This document shows, one piece after another, positions 30,869 through 37,624 of a stretch of 45,352 nucleotides of DNA. The DNA comes from Streptomyces sp. MBT53 (lineage in GTDB: Bacteria > Actinomycetota > Actinomycetes > Streptomycetales > Streptomycetaceae): NCBI RefSeq assembly GCF_016654115.1, contig NZ_JAEQAZ010000105.1, forward strand, positions 1 through 45,352, written 5' to 3'. The number at the start of each line of letters is the position of its first letter. Position 1 is the first letter of the stretch. A model generated the notes under the pieces. That model searched no databases and had not been told where the DNA came from. It worked only from the letters and a program-made list of their open reading frames with translations. Made by a program: the position numbers and the translations under genes.

Positions 30869-33403
30869 GTGGGCAGATACGCCCTTTCGCGGCGCCGGAC
30901 GGCGCTCGCGATCTCCTCGGTGACGCTCGCCCTGACGGGCGGCACCCTGCTGCCGGTCCTGGCCGCCGGTTCAGCGGCCGCGGCTCCGGTCGCGCCCTGG
31001 GCCGCGAGCGCCACCCAGATCACCGGCACCGACGTCGACGCCTCGGTGCTGGATGTCGTCACCGCGTCCGACGGCTCCGCCGTCGCCGTGTGGAACCAGT
31101 TCGCGAGCACCAGCAGCAGCGAACGGAAGCTGTACGCCGCCGTACGACCGGCCGGCAGTGACACGTGGGGCACCCCCACGCTGCTCGCCACGACCCCGAC
31201 CGAGCCCGGCAGCGTCAAGCTGCACGCCTCCGCCGACGGCACGGTGACCGCGTTGTGGGTGGAGTTCCCGGACAAAACCGCCCCGGAATCGGGGGACTTC
31301 GACATCCGCCTGGTCAGTTCCGTGCTGGCGGCCGACCACTCCGCCTGGTCCGCGCCCACCGAACTCGTCGGCGCCGACACGGCCTGGTACGACGGCGGTA
31401 TCGACCTCGCCGAGGCGCCCGACGGGGCGCTCACCGCGGTCTGGGCCACCAGGGCCGCCAGTACGTCGAAGGCCGAGGTCCACGCCGCCACCCGTGGCGC
31501 GGACGGCACCTGGTCGGCCCCTGTGCAGCTCAGCACCACGGACACGGACGGCGCCGACGCGGCCTACGCGCCGAGCGTCGTGGTCACCCCCGACGGAACG
31601 ACCGTCGTCGTGTACAAGCAGACCGTGGGCGAGTCCGCCTCGGTCCGTACGGTGTCCAAGGCACCCGGCGCCACCGAGTGGAGCGCGCCGAGCGCCGCGA
31701 CGGACTCCTACCAGTCCATCAGCGATCCCGAGGCAACGGCCGCCGCCGACGGGTCCGTGACGATCGCCTACGAGGCCACCGCCACGGACCAGTCCGAGTC
31801 CATCCGTACGGCCACCCGCGCCGCGACCGACGGCACATGGTCCGCGCCGGAGTCCGTGACCGCCACGGACGACCTCGTCGACACCCCGGAACCGCTGATC
31901 GCACCAGACGGCGACGTGACCCTCGTCTGGGTCGACTACACGAGCACCTTCAGCACCCGCACCGCCACCCGTGACGCGGACACCGGCGCCTGGTCGGCCG
32001 TACGGACGCTGTCGACGTCGTACGTCCCCGAGCAGTACGACAGCGCCGTCGGCGACGACGGCACGGTACACACCCTGTGGACCCAGACGGGCGGCGGCGG
32101 GCGCGTGCTGATGGAGTCGGTGCGCAGCGACGGCACCTGGACCACCGCCACCCAACTGCCCGGATCGGCCGCCGCGTACGTCCGCGGTCGGATCAGCGTC
32201 GGCGACGACGGCGCCGCGACCGCCGTCTGGACGGGCAACAGGACCGGCAGCAGCGTCGGCGTGCTGTACGGCTCGCGGACCGCCTGGCCCACGCTCGCCG
32301 TCACCTCCTCCACCGTCCCGGCGACCGCCGCGCTCAAGGGCACCAGCACGTCCAGCAGCGCCTGGGCGCCGACGTGGCAGCTCAGCAGACCCACCTCCGC
32401 CTTCACGGTGACCGTCACCGACCGGGCGGGCAGAACCGTCCGCACCCTGACCGGCACGGCCGCCGACCTCAAGGCCACGCTGAGCTGGAACGGCCGTACG
32501 ACATCCGGGAGTTACGCCCCCAACGGCCCCCTGACCTGGACTCTGAGCGCCACCCAGACGGGCGCGACCACGGCGGTGAAGCTGGCCACGGGTCAGGTCA
32601 AGGTCACCGGCGGAGCGGCGGTGACCCACGACTTCGCCGGCACGTCTTCGACTCCGGACGGCACGGGCGACCTCCTCACCCTCAACTCCTCGGGCGCGCT
32701 GACGTATCAGCAGGGCACGGGCAAGGGCGGTTTCTCCGCGAAGACCACCGCCACGGGCTGGCCGGCGACCATCAAGCCGATCGCCTTCGGCGACCTGAGC
32801 GGCGACCGCTGCAACGACGTCCTGGTCCGCCTGAGCAGCGGCGCACTGCGCCTCTACAAGCCGGCCTGCGGCACGGCAGCGAAACCGTCGACGTCGTACA
32901 CGTCCCTCGGCACGAGCGGCTGGAACCAGTACGACGTCCTGACATCCCCCGGCGACATCAGCGGTGACGGCCGCCCCGACCTGATCGCGCGCAACACGTC
33001 CACCGGGGACGTCTACCTCTACAAGGGCACGAGCGCGGGCAAGCTCGCCGCCCGCGTGAAGCTGTACGCCAACTGGAAGACGTACAAGAAGCTCGTCGGG
33101 GTCGGTGACCTCAACGGCGACGGCGTCGGCGACCTGCTGGCGCAGGACAAGGCGAACAACCTGTACCGCTACTACGGCACCGGCCACGGCACGTTCGGGG
33201 CACGGGTGAAGCTGTTCGGCGCGTGGGGCAGCTCGTACGACACGGTCGTCGGGGTCGGCGACATCACCGGAGACGGCAAGACCGACCTCGTCTCCCGCGA
33301 CACCAGCGGCAACCTGTACCGCAACAGCGGTGACGGCAAGGGGTCGTTCGGGGCGCGGGCGAAGCTCTCGAGCGGGTGGGGCGGGTACAAGTCCCTGTCG
33401 TAG
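30869..33403 (+). CDS. Large secreted FG-GAP/VCBS repeat protein
   Basis: An 844-residue exported protein. The signal peptide ends near 'GSAAAA' (about 40). Residues about 45-480 form repeated beta-propeller-like units with 'DGTWSAP' at intervals of about 50-60. Next comes a FlgD/Ig-like domain ('FTVTVTDRAGRTVRTL', about 510-585), then four FG-GAP/VCBS units with calcium-binding loops ('DLSGDRCND', 'DISGDGRPD', 'DLNGDGVGD', 'DITGDGKTD'). There is no sortase signal. Such proteins bind surfaces or polysaccharides; the role is inferred. The GTG at 30869 follows a GGGAGG site that can pair with CCTCC just upstream, which may hide it. Confidence 0.87.
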   Translation: MGRYALSRRRTALAISSVTLALTGGTLLPVLAAGSAAAAPVAPWAASATQITGTDVDASVLDVVTASDGSAVAVWNQFASTSSSERKLYAAVRPAGSDTWGTPTLLATTPTEPGSVKLHASADGTVTALWVEFPDKTAPESGDFDIRLVSSVLAADHSAWSAPTELVGADTAWYDGGIDLAEAPDGALTAVWATRAASTSKAEVHAATRGADGTWSAPVQLSTTDTDGADAAYAPSVVVTPDGTTVVVYKQTVGESASVRTVSKAPGATEWSAPSAATDSYQSISDPEATAAADGSVTIAYEATATDQSESIRTATRAATDGTWSAPESVTATDDLVDTPEPLIAPDGDVTLVWVDYTSTFSTRTATRDADTGAWSAVRTLSTSYVPEQYDSAVGDDGTVHTLWTQTGGGGRVLMESVRSDGTWTTATQLPGSAAAYVRGRISVGDDGAATAVWTGNRTGSSVGVLYGSRTAWPTLAVTSSTVPATAALKGTSTSSSAWAPTWQLSRPTSAFTVTVTDRAGRTVRTLTGTAADLKATLSWNGRTTSGSYAPNGPLTWTLSATQTGATTAVKLATGQVKVTGGAAVTHDFAGTSSTPDGTGDLLTLNSSGALTYQQGTGKGGFSAKTTATGWPATIKPIAFGDLSGDRCNDVLVRLSSGALRLYKPACGTAAKPSTSYTSLGTSGWNQYDVLTSPGDISGDGRPDLIARNTSTGDVYLYKGTSAGKLAARVKLYANWKTYKKLVGVGDLNGDGVGDLLAQDKANNLYRYYGTGHGTFGARVKLFGAWGSSYDTVVGVGDITGDGKTDLVSRDTSGNLYRNSGDGKGSFGARAKLSSGWGGYKSLS

Positions 33404-33418
33404 AACCACCGTTGCCAT

Positions 33419-33451
33419 GGGCGCCTGGGGCTTCAGTGGTCCCGGGCGCCC
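33419..33451. terminator. Terminator after the FG-GAP protein gene
   Basis: GGGCGCCTGGG (33419-33429) pairs with CCCGGGCGCCC (33441-33451), with one T-G wobble. It overlaps the 3' end of the convergent DUF397 gene and can stop transcripts from both sides. Confidence 0.65.
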
Positions 33452-33624
33452 GCGGGCGGGGCGACGCGGTGGAGGAGGGCGGCGAGACCCGTGGAGGTGA
33501 CGGGGAGTATTCGGGCGGGGTCGTCGCTCTCTCTGAGCAGCAACTCACCTTCGCCATAAGCAAGTTCCACGCACGAGGAACCGTCCGAGCCGCTTGAGAA
33601 GGTCGACTTCTGCCACTCGACCAC
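33433..33624 (-). CDS. DUF397 protein beside a decayed regulator
   Basis: A 63-residue DUF397 protein with the family layout ('WQKSTFSSGSDGSSCVELA', then 'LLLRESDDPARILPVT' and a terminal helix). It follows the degraded XRE/DUF5753 gene after 2 bases, so it has lost its normal full-length partner. Codon use is unremarkable. It may be expressed but non-functional, or may act with the other XRE protein encoded at 4439-5278. Confidence 0.85.
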   Translation of the reverse strand: MVEWQKSTFSSGSDGSSCVELAYGEGELLLRESDDPARILPVTSTGLAALLHRVAPPAGARDH

Positions 33625-33626
33625 GG

Positions 33627-34001
33627 CTACGACTCCTTGGCGAGGCGATGGAGGAAATCCCGCGACGGGGCGGGTTCAAGTGATGCCCACTCCACTGTGT
33701 CCTTCTGCACGGTGTCCAGCACAGGCACGCGTCCACCCGCGTACAGCAGGGCGGCACTGGCACCCGCGAACCCGTCGACATCGAACGGGATCACGCGCAC
33801 GGTGACACCGGGTCGCTCCGACGGCTCCAGGAGCTCGTCGAGTTGCCCCCGCGCCACACGCCGGTCGGACATCCGGGAACGCATCGCCTCCTGCACCGAC
33901 CTCGACACCCTCACCCTCTGGTTCGACCGGTCCCTGACCGCGTCCACGGCCGAAGACCTGTTCGTCTGGGCCCCTGAGGCTTCCCGGCCCGAATCCGTCA
34001 C
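33627..34001 (-). pseudogene. XRE/DUF5753 regulator remnant
   Basis: 124 codons covering only the C-terminal half of a DUF5753 regulator ('RRVARGQLDELLEPSERPGV', 'VRVIPFDVDGFAGASAALLY'). The helix-turn-helix is missing, and the usual stretch between 'DTVQKDT' and the terminal 'SRDFLHRLAKE' also appears shortened by about 25 residues compared with what I know of this subgroup. The 34011 gene abuts its 5' side. It is most likely a broken gene. Confidence 0.7.
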
Positions 34002-34010
34002 CGACCAGGC

Positions 34011-34385
34011 CTACGCCGCCGAGTCCGCCAGTACCGGCCCGCTCCCCAGGGCGGCCCGTGCCGTGGCGATGTGGGCGAGGCCCTCCTGGGCCACCCGGGT
34101 CGCCTGGGCGTATTCGTCCGCCGTGTGGGCCGCGGACAGTCGGGCGCCGGCCGCTCGGTGGCATTCCGCGGCGGCCGTCAGGGCCCGCGTCGCCGTTTCG
34201 CCCGCGCCCGCCCAGATCCTCGCCTCGGGGACGGACAGGCTCGCGCCGAGCCGCAGTACCCAGCCGCTGGCCTCGACCTCCGCGTCCAGGTCGGACACGC
34301 CCGGCGGCCGGTGCGAGCGGCGCTGCGCGACGACGGCGAACGCCGCCCCGGCTGTCAACAGCAGTGCGAGTACGACGTATCCCAT
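34011..34385 (-). CDS. Small membrane-anchored protein
   Basis: A 124-residue protein with one N-terminal membrane segment (residues 3-20, 'YVVLALLLTAGAAFAVV') followed by a basic patch and a soluble Ala-rich helical domain with two His and one Cys ('AAAECHRAAGARLSAAH'). The family is not recognised. The start is secure: GGGAGGAA lies four bases before the ATG at 34385, although the frame is open further upstream to 34505. Confidence 0.75.
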   Translation of the reverse strand: MGYVVLALLLTAGAAFAVVAQRRSHRPPGVSDLDAEVEASGWVLRLGASLSVPEARIWAGAGETATRALTAAAECHRAAGARLSAAHTADEYAQATRVAQEGLAHIATARAALGSGPVLADSAA

Positions 34386-34565
34386 CGCTTCCTCCCGGCC
34401 TTCACGGTCCACGGGCCGGACGGTTCCGGCCTCGTACGTCCATGACACGCCCTGCCTCTGTGCAGGCACATCGATATTCCTGTGCGTCCGCTGCGAGGTT
34501 TCCATGGTGGGGGGAGTGGGGGGGCGAGTGGGGCGTACGAGGCCGGTGTTGTCGTAACCCGGTCG

Positions 34566-35555
34566 TCAGCCTGTCGTGGCCGAGGGTGAGGCGGACGCCG
34601 AAGCCGACGGGGCCGGGCCTCCTCCGCCGCCCTCCCCGTCGTTCGTCTCGTCCGGCGTCACCCCGAGCGTCAGATGCCCGTGCACACCCCGCCCGATGTG
34701 CCGCTTGTCGTACTTGAGGTACAACAGGCCGCCCTCGTGGCCGTTCTGGGGATAGATCCCGTCCTCCGTGAGTGTCGTGCGGGTCGTCGTGTTCGAGACG
34801 TACGGTTCGACCAGCGCCGACGCCAGTACCGACTTCTCGTCGAAGAACAGCTGGCCCGTGAAGCAGGTGTGGCCGCCCTCGTAGCCCGCGTCCGTCCACT
34901 CGCCGTCGACGTGGACCTTGACGTGGATGTGGACGCAGCGGCCCTGGTACCACCCCGGGAACACCGTCTTGAAGGTGACCTGGCCGTGGCGGTCGGTGTG
35001 CCAGGTGCCGCGCAGGAAGCGGTCGGCGTCGGTGGGTTCCTGGTGGCCTCCGCCGCCACCGGGCGGCGGACCACCCGTCGGGGTGCCGGTCGGGGTGCCC
35101 GAGGGCGGTGCGCCCGTGGGGGCCGGGCCGCCACCGCCACCACTGCTCGCCTCGTAGCCCGAGTAGATACCGGTCGCGTTGCAGTGCCAGATGTCCACGG
35201 CCGCGTTGCGGAGCGGTCTGCAGGTGTCCGCGTCGATCACCTTCAGGTCCAGGGTGAGCGGGATGCCCTCCTGGTCCTCCGTCACATCGCGGCGGATCTT
35301 GTCGGCGTCGATGTAGTACGGGCCCTCGGTCAGCTCGGAGGTGAGCGTGTAGCACGCCTCCCCCGAGGCCGGCGGTGTCCCTTTCGGCGGATGCGGACCG
35401 CCGCGCTCCTGCGCCGAGGCGTTCACCGACAGCGCTCCGGCGACGCCCACCGCCGTCACCACCACACCGCCGGCCACCAGGACCGTACGGCGCGCCAACT
35501 GGCCTTTGTCCTCAGGGACTTCAGAATCCATGGGGGGTACTGGGGAATCCGTCAT
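34566..35555 (-). CDS. Tat-exported intradiol dioxygenase, copy 2
   Basis: A 329-residue paralogue of the gene at 29655-30671, closely similar over the catalytic part. Twin-Arg signal 'LARRTVLVAGG' (Arg22-Arg23), likely cleavage after Ala-Ser-Ala (48). Ligand segments 'GIYSGYEA', 'FPGWYQGRC' and 'HIHVKV' are conserved, as is a Gly/Pro linker of about 35 residues. The start region is shared with copy 1: the 17 bases CGTCCCGGGCATGACGG, spanning the ATG, are identical, and a looser match reaches about 60 bases upstream. This suggests duplication with the promoter and common regulation. It lies downstream of the aspS terminator. Confidence 0.9.
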   Translation of the reverse strand: MTDSPVPPMDSEVPEDKGQLARRTVLVAGGVVVTAVGVAGALSVNASAQERGGPHPPKGTPPASGEACYTLTSELTEGPYYIDADKIRRDVTEDQEGIPLTLDLKVIDADTCRPLRNAAVDIWHCNATGIYSGYEASSGGGGGPAPTGAPPSGTPTGTPTGGPPPGGGGGHQEPTDADRFLRGTWHTDRHGQVTFKTVFPGWYQGRCVHIHVKVHVDGEWTDAGYEGGHTCFTGQLFFDEKSVLASALVEPYVSNTTTRTTLTEDGIYPQNGHEGGLLYLKYDKRHIGRGVHGHLTLGVTPDETNDGEGGGGGPAPSASASASPSATTG

Positions 35556-35610
35556 GCCCGGGACGCTAGGGGCACCCAACATGACATGAACATGAGAATG
35601 CGCTGTGAAT

Positions 35611-35622
35611 CCTGTGCACAGG
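35611..35622. promoter_or_regulatory. Palindrome CCTGTGCACAGG
   Basis: A perfect 12-base palindrome 56 bases upstream of the second intradiol dioxygenase start. The first copy has only half of it (CAGGATTCA), so it may be a regulatory site specific to copy 2. Confidence 0.3.
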
Positions 35623-35627
35623 CGAAA

Positions 35628-35659
35628 GGGGCTCGAAACCGTCGCCGGTTTCGAGCCCC
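35628..35659 (-). terminator. Terminator of aspS
   Basis: GGGGCTCGAAACC (35628-35640) pairs perfectly with GGTTTCGAGCCCC (35647-35659): a 13-base stem with a 6-base loop, 28 bases past the aspS stop. Confidence 0.85.
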
Positions 35660-35686
35660 GGAGCCTCGGCTCCCGTCGGCCGCCTC

Positions 35687-37450
35687 CTACTTCGGCTGCG
35701 GCTTCCGCACCGAGAGATGCAGCTCCCGCAGTCGCGTCTCGTCCAGCTCCGTCGGCGCGCCCATCATCAGGTCCTGGGCGTTGCCGTTGAGCGGGAAGGA
35801 GATCGTCTCGCGGATGTTCGGCTCCTCCGCGAGCAGCATGACGATGCGGTCGACGCCGGGGGCGATCCCCCCGTGCGGCGGGGCGCCGAAGCGGAACGCG
35901 CGCAGCATGCCGGCGAACTGCTCCTCGACGGTCTCGCGGTCGTAGCCCGCGATCTCGAAGGCCTTGAGCATGATGTCGGGCTCGTGGTTCCGGATCGCGC
36001 CGGAGGAGAGCTCGACGCCGTTGCAGACGATGTCGTACTGCCAGCCCAGGATGTCCAGCGGGTCCTGGGTCTCCAGGGCCTCCAGACCGCCCTGGGGCAT
36101 CGAGAACGGGTTGTGCGAGAAGTCGATCTTCCCGGTCTCCTCGTCCTTCTCGTACATCGGGAAGTCGACGATCCAGCAGAAGCGGAAGACGCCTTCCTCG
36201 AAGTGCCCGGCACGCTTCGCGGCTTCCACCCGCACCGCGCCCATGATCTTCGAGACCTCGTCGAACTCGCCCGCGCCGAAGAACACCGCGTGACCGGCGG
36301 CCAGCGACAGGCGCTTGGTCAGCTCCGCGACGTTGTCCTCCGTCAGGAACTTCGCGATCGGGCCCGTCAGCGAGCCGTCCTCGGTCACGCGGACCCAGGC
36401 CAGGCCCTTCGCTCCGAGGGTGACCGCGAAGTCGCCGAGCTGGTCGAAGAACTTGCGGGACTGCGACGCCACGTCCGGCACCGCCAGCGCGCGCACGTGC
36501 TGGCCCCTGAACGCCTTGAAGTCCGAGCCCTCGAACACGTCCGTGATGTCGGTGAGTTCGAGCTTCGCCCGCAGGTCAGGCTTGTCGGAGCCGTACTTCA
36601 CCATCGACTCGCGGAACGGGATCCGGGGGAACGGGGAGGTGACCGGCTGGCCACCGCCGAACTCCTCGAACAGCTCCGTCATCAGCTTCTCGATCGGCTG
36701 GAAGACGTCTTCCTGCTCGACGAAGCTCATCTCGACGTCGAGCTGGTAGAACTCGCCCGGCGAGCGGTCCGCACGCGCGTCCTCGTCGCGGAAGCAGGGC
36801 GCGATCTGGAAGTAGCGGTCGAATCCGGAGATCATCAGCAGCTGCTTGAACTGCTGCGGGGCCTGCGGGAGGGCGTAGAACTTGCCCGGGTTCAGACGGG
36901 ACGGGACCACGAAGTCGCGCGCGCCCTCGGGGGAGGTCGCGGAGAGGATCGGGGTGGCCATCTCGTTGAAGCCGAGGGCGACCATCTTCGAGCGGATCGA
37001 GGCGATCACCGAGGACCGCAGCATGATGTTGCGGTGCATGCGCTCGCGGCGCAGGTCCAGGAAGCGGTACTCCAGGCGCCGCTCCTCGTTGACCCCGTCC
37101 TCGGTGTTGATCGTGAAGGGGAGCGGGGCGGCGGCACCGAGCAGCTCGACCTCGCCGACCTCGACCTCGACCTCACCGGTCGGCAGGTCCGGGTTCACGT
37201 TGTCCGTGCCCCGGGAGACGACCTTGCCGTCGACGCGGACCGTCGACTCCTTGGTGACCTTGTCGAGGGCCTCGTACGCGGGCGTGCCGGGGCGGGCGAC
37301 GAGCTGCGTGATGCCGTAGTGATCGCGCAGATCGATGAAGAGGATGCCGCCCAGGTCGCGCCGATTGTGCAGCCAGCCACTCAGCCGGACGTCGGTGCCG
37401 ACGTCAGAGGCGCGGAGCTCGCCGCAGGTGTGGGACCTGTACCGATGCAT
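35687..37450 (-). CDS. aspS: Aspartyl-tRNA synthetase
   Basis: A 587-residue class IIb synthetase that charges tRNA-Asp. It has an N-terminal OB-fold anticodon domain (about 1-130, 'VRLSGWLHNRRDLGG'), class II motif 2 ('FRDEDARADRSPGEFYQLDVEMSF', here cited in part), the bacterial GAD insertion domain (about 290-420) and motif 3 ('GGIAPGVDRIVML'). Length and order are those of the bacterial-type enzyme. The ATG at 37450 begins 'MHRYRSHTCGEL'. It is a single-gene unit, with parS 42 bases upstream of its start and a strong terminator downstream. Confidence 0.97.
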   Translation of the reverse strand: MHRYRSHTCGELRASDVGTDVRLSGWLHNRRDLGGILFIDLRDHYGITQLVARPGTPAYEALDKVTKESTVRVDGKVVSRGTDNVNPDLPTGEVEVEVGEVELLGAAAPLPFTINTEDGVNEERRLEYRFLDLRRERMHRNIMLRSSVIASIRSKMVALGFNEMATPILSATSPEGARDFVVPSRLNPGKFYALPQAPQQFKQLLMISGFDRYFQIAPCFRDEDARADRSPGEFYQLDVEMSFVEQEDVFQPIEKLMTELFEEFGGGQPVTSPFPRIPFRESMVKYGSDKPDLRAKLELTDITDVFEGSDFKAFRGQHVRALAVPDVASQSRKFFDQLGDFAVTLGAKGLAWVRVTEDGSLTGPIAKFLTEDNVAELTKRLSLAAGHAVFFGAGEFDEVSKIMGAVRVEAAKRAGHFEEGVFRFCWIVDFPMYEKDEETGKIDFSHNPFSMPQGGLEALETQDPLDILGWQYDIVCNGVELSSGAIRNHEPDIMLKAFEIAGYDRETVEEQFAGMLRAFRFGAPPHGGIAPGVDRIVMLLAEEPNIRETISFPLNGNAQDLMMGAPTELDETRLRELHLSVRKPQPK

Positions 37451-37491
37451 CGTCGTTCATCCAGCCTTCGCGGATCAGAGTCTGTTTCATG

Positions 37492-37507
37492 TGTTTCACG
37501 TGAAACA
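37492..37507. promoter_or_regulatory. parS: parS centromere site (ParB binding)
   Basis: TGTTTCACGTGAAACA is a perfect 16-base palindrome identical to the bacterial chromosomal parS consensus. Just upstream is a partial second copy (TGTTTCAT at 37483-37490). In Streptomyces, ParB coats clusters of such sites near oriC for chromosome segregation in sporulating hyphae. Its place between aspS and the divergent PP2C gene is intergenic, as for a few other parS sites. Confidence 0.93.
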
Positions 37508-37624
37508 TCCGGGGCCGGAGCCCGGACCCCCCAAGGGTACCGGCCACCCATGGAGCGCCTCCCCACCATTAGCTCAGGGCTCCCTCGGTGGCAGGGTTCG
37601 ATCTCCTCTTCTTAGAGTGGGGCA

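Noticed and set aside
37565..37605. tRNA-like pieces: TTAGCTCAGG followed by GGTTCGATCTCC
   Set aside because: They resemble a tRNA D-arm and T-arm, but lie only about 27 bases apart, with no room for an anticodon arm and no matching acceptor stem.
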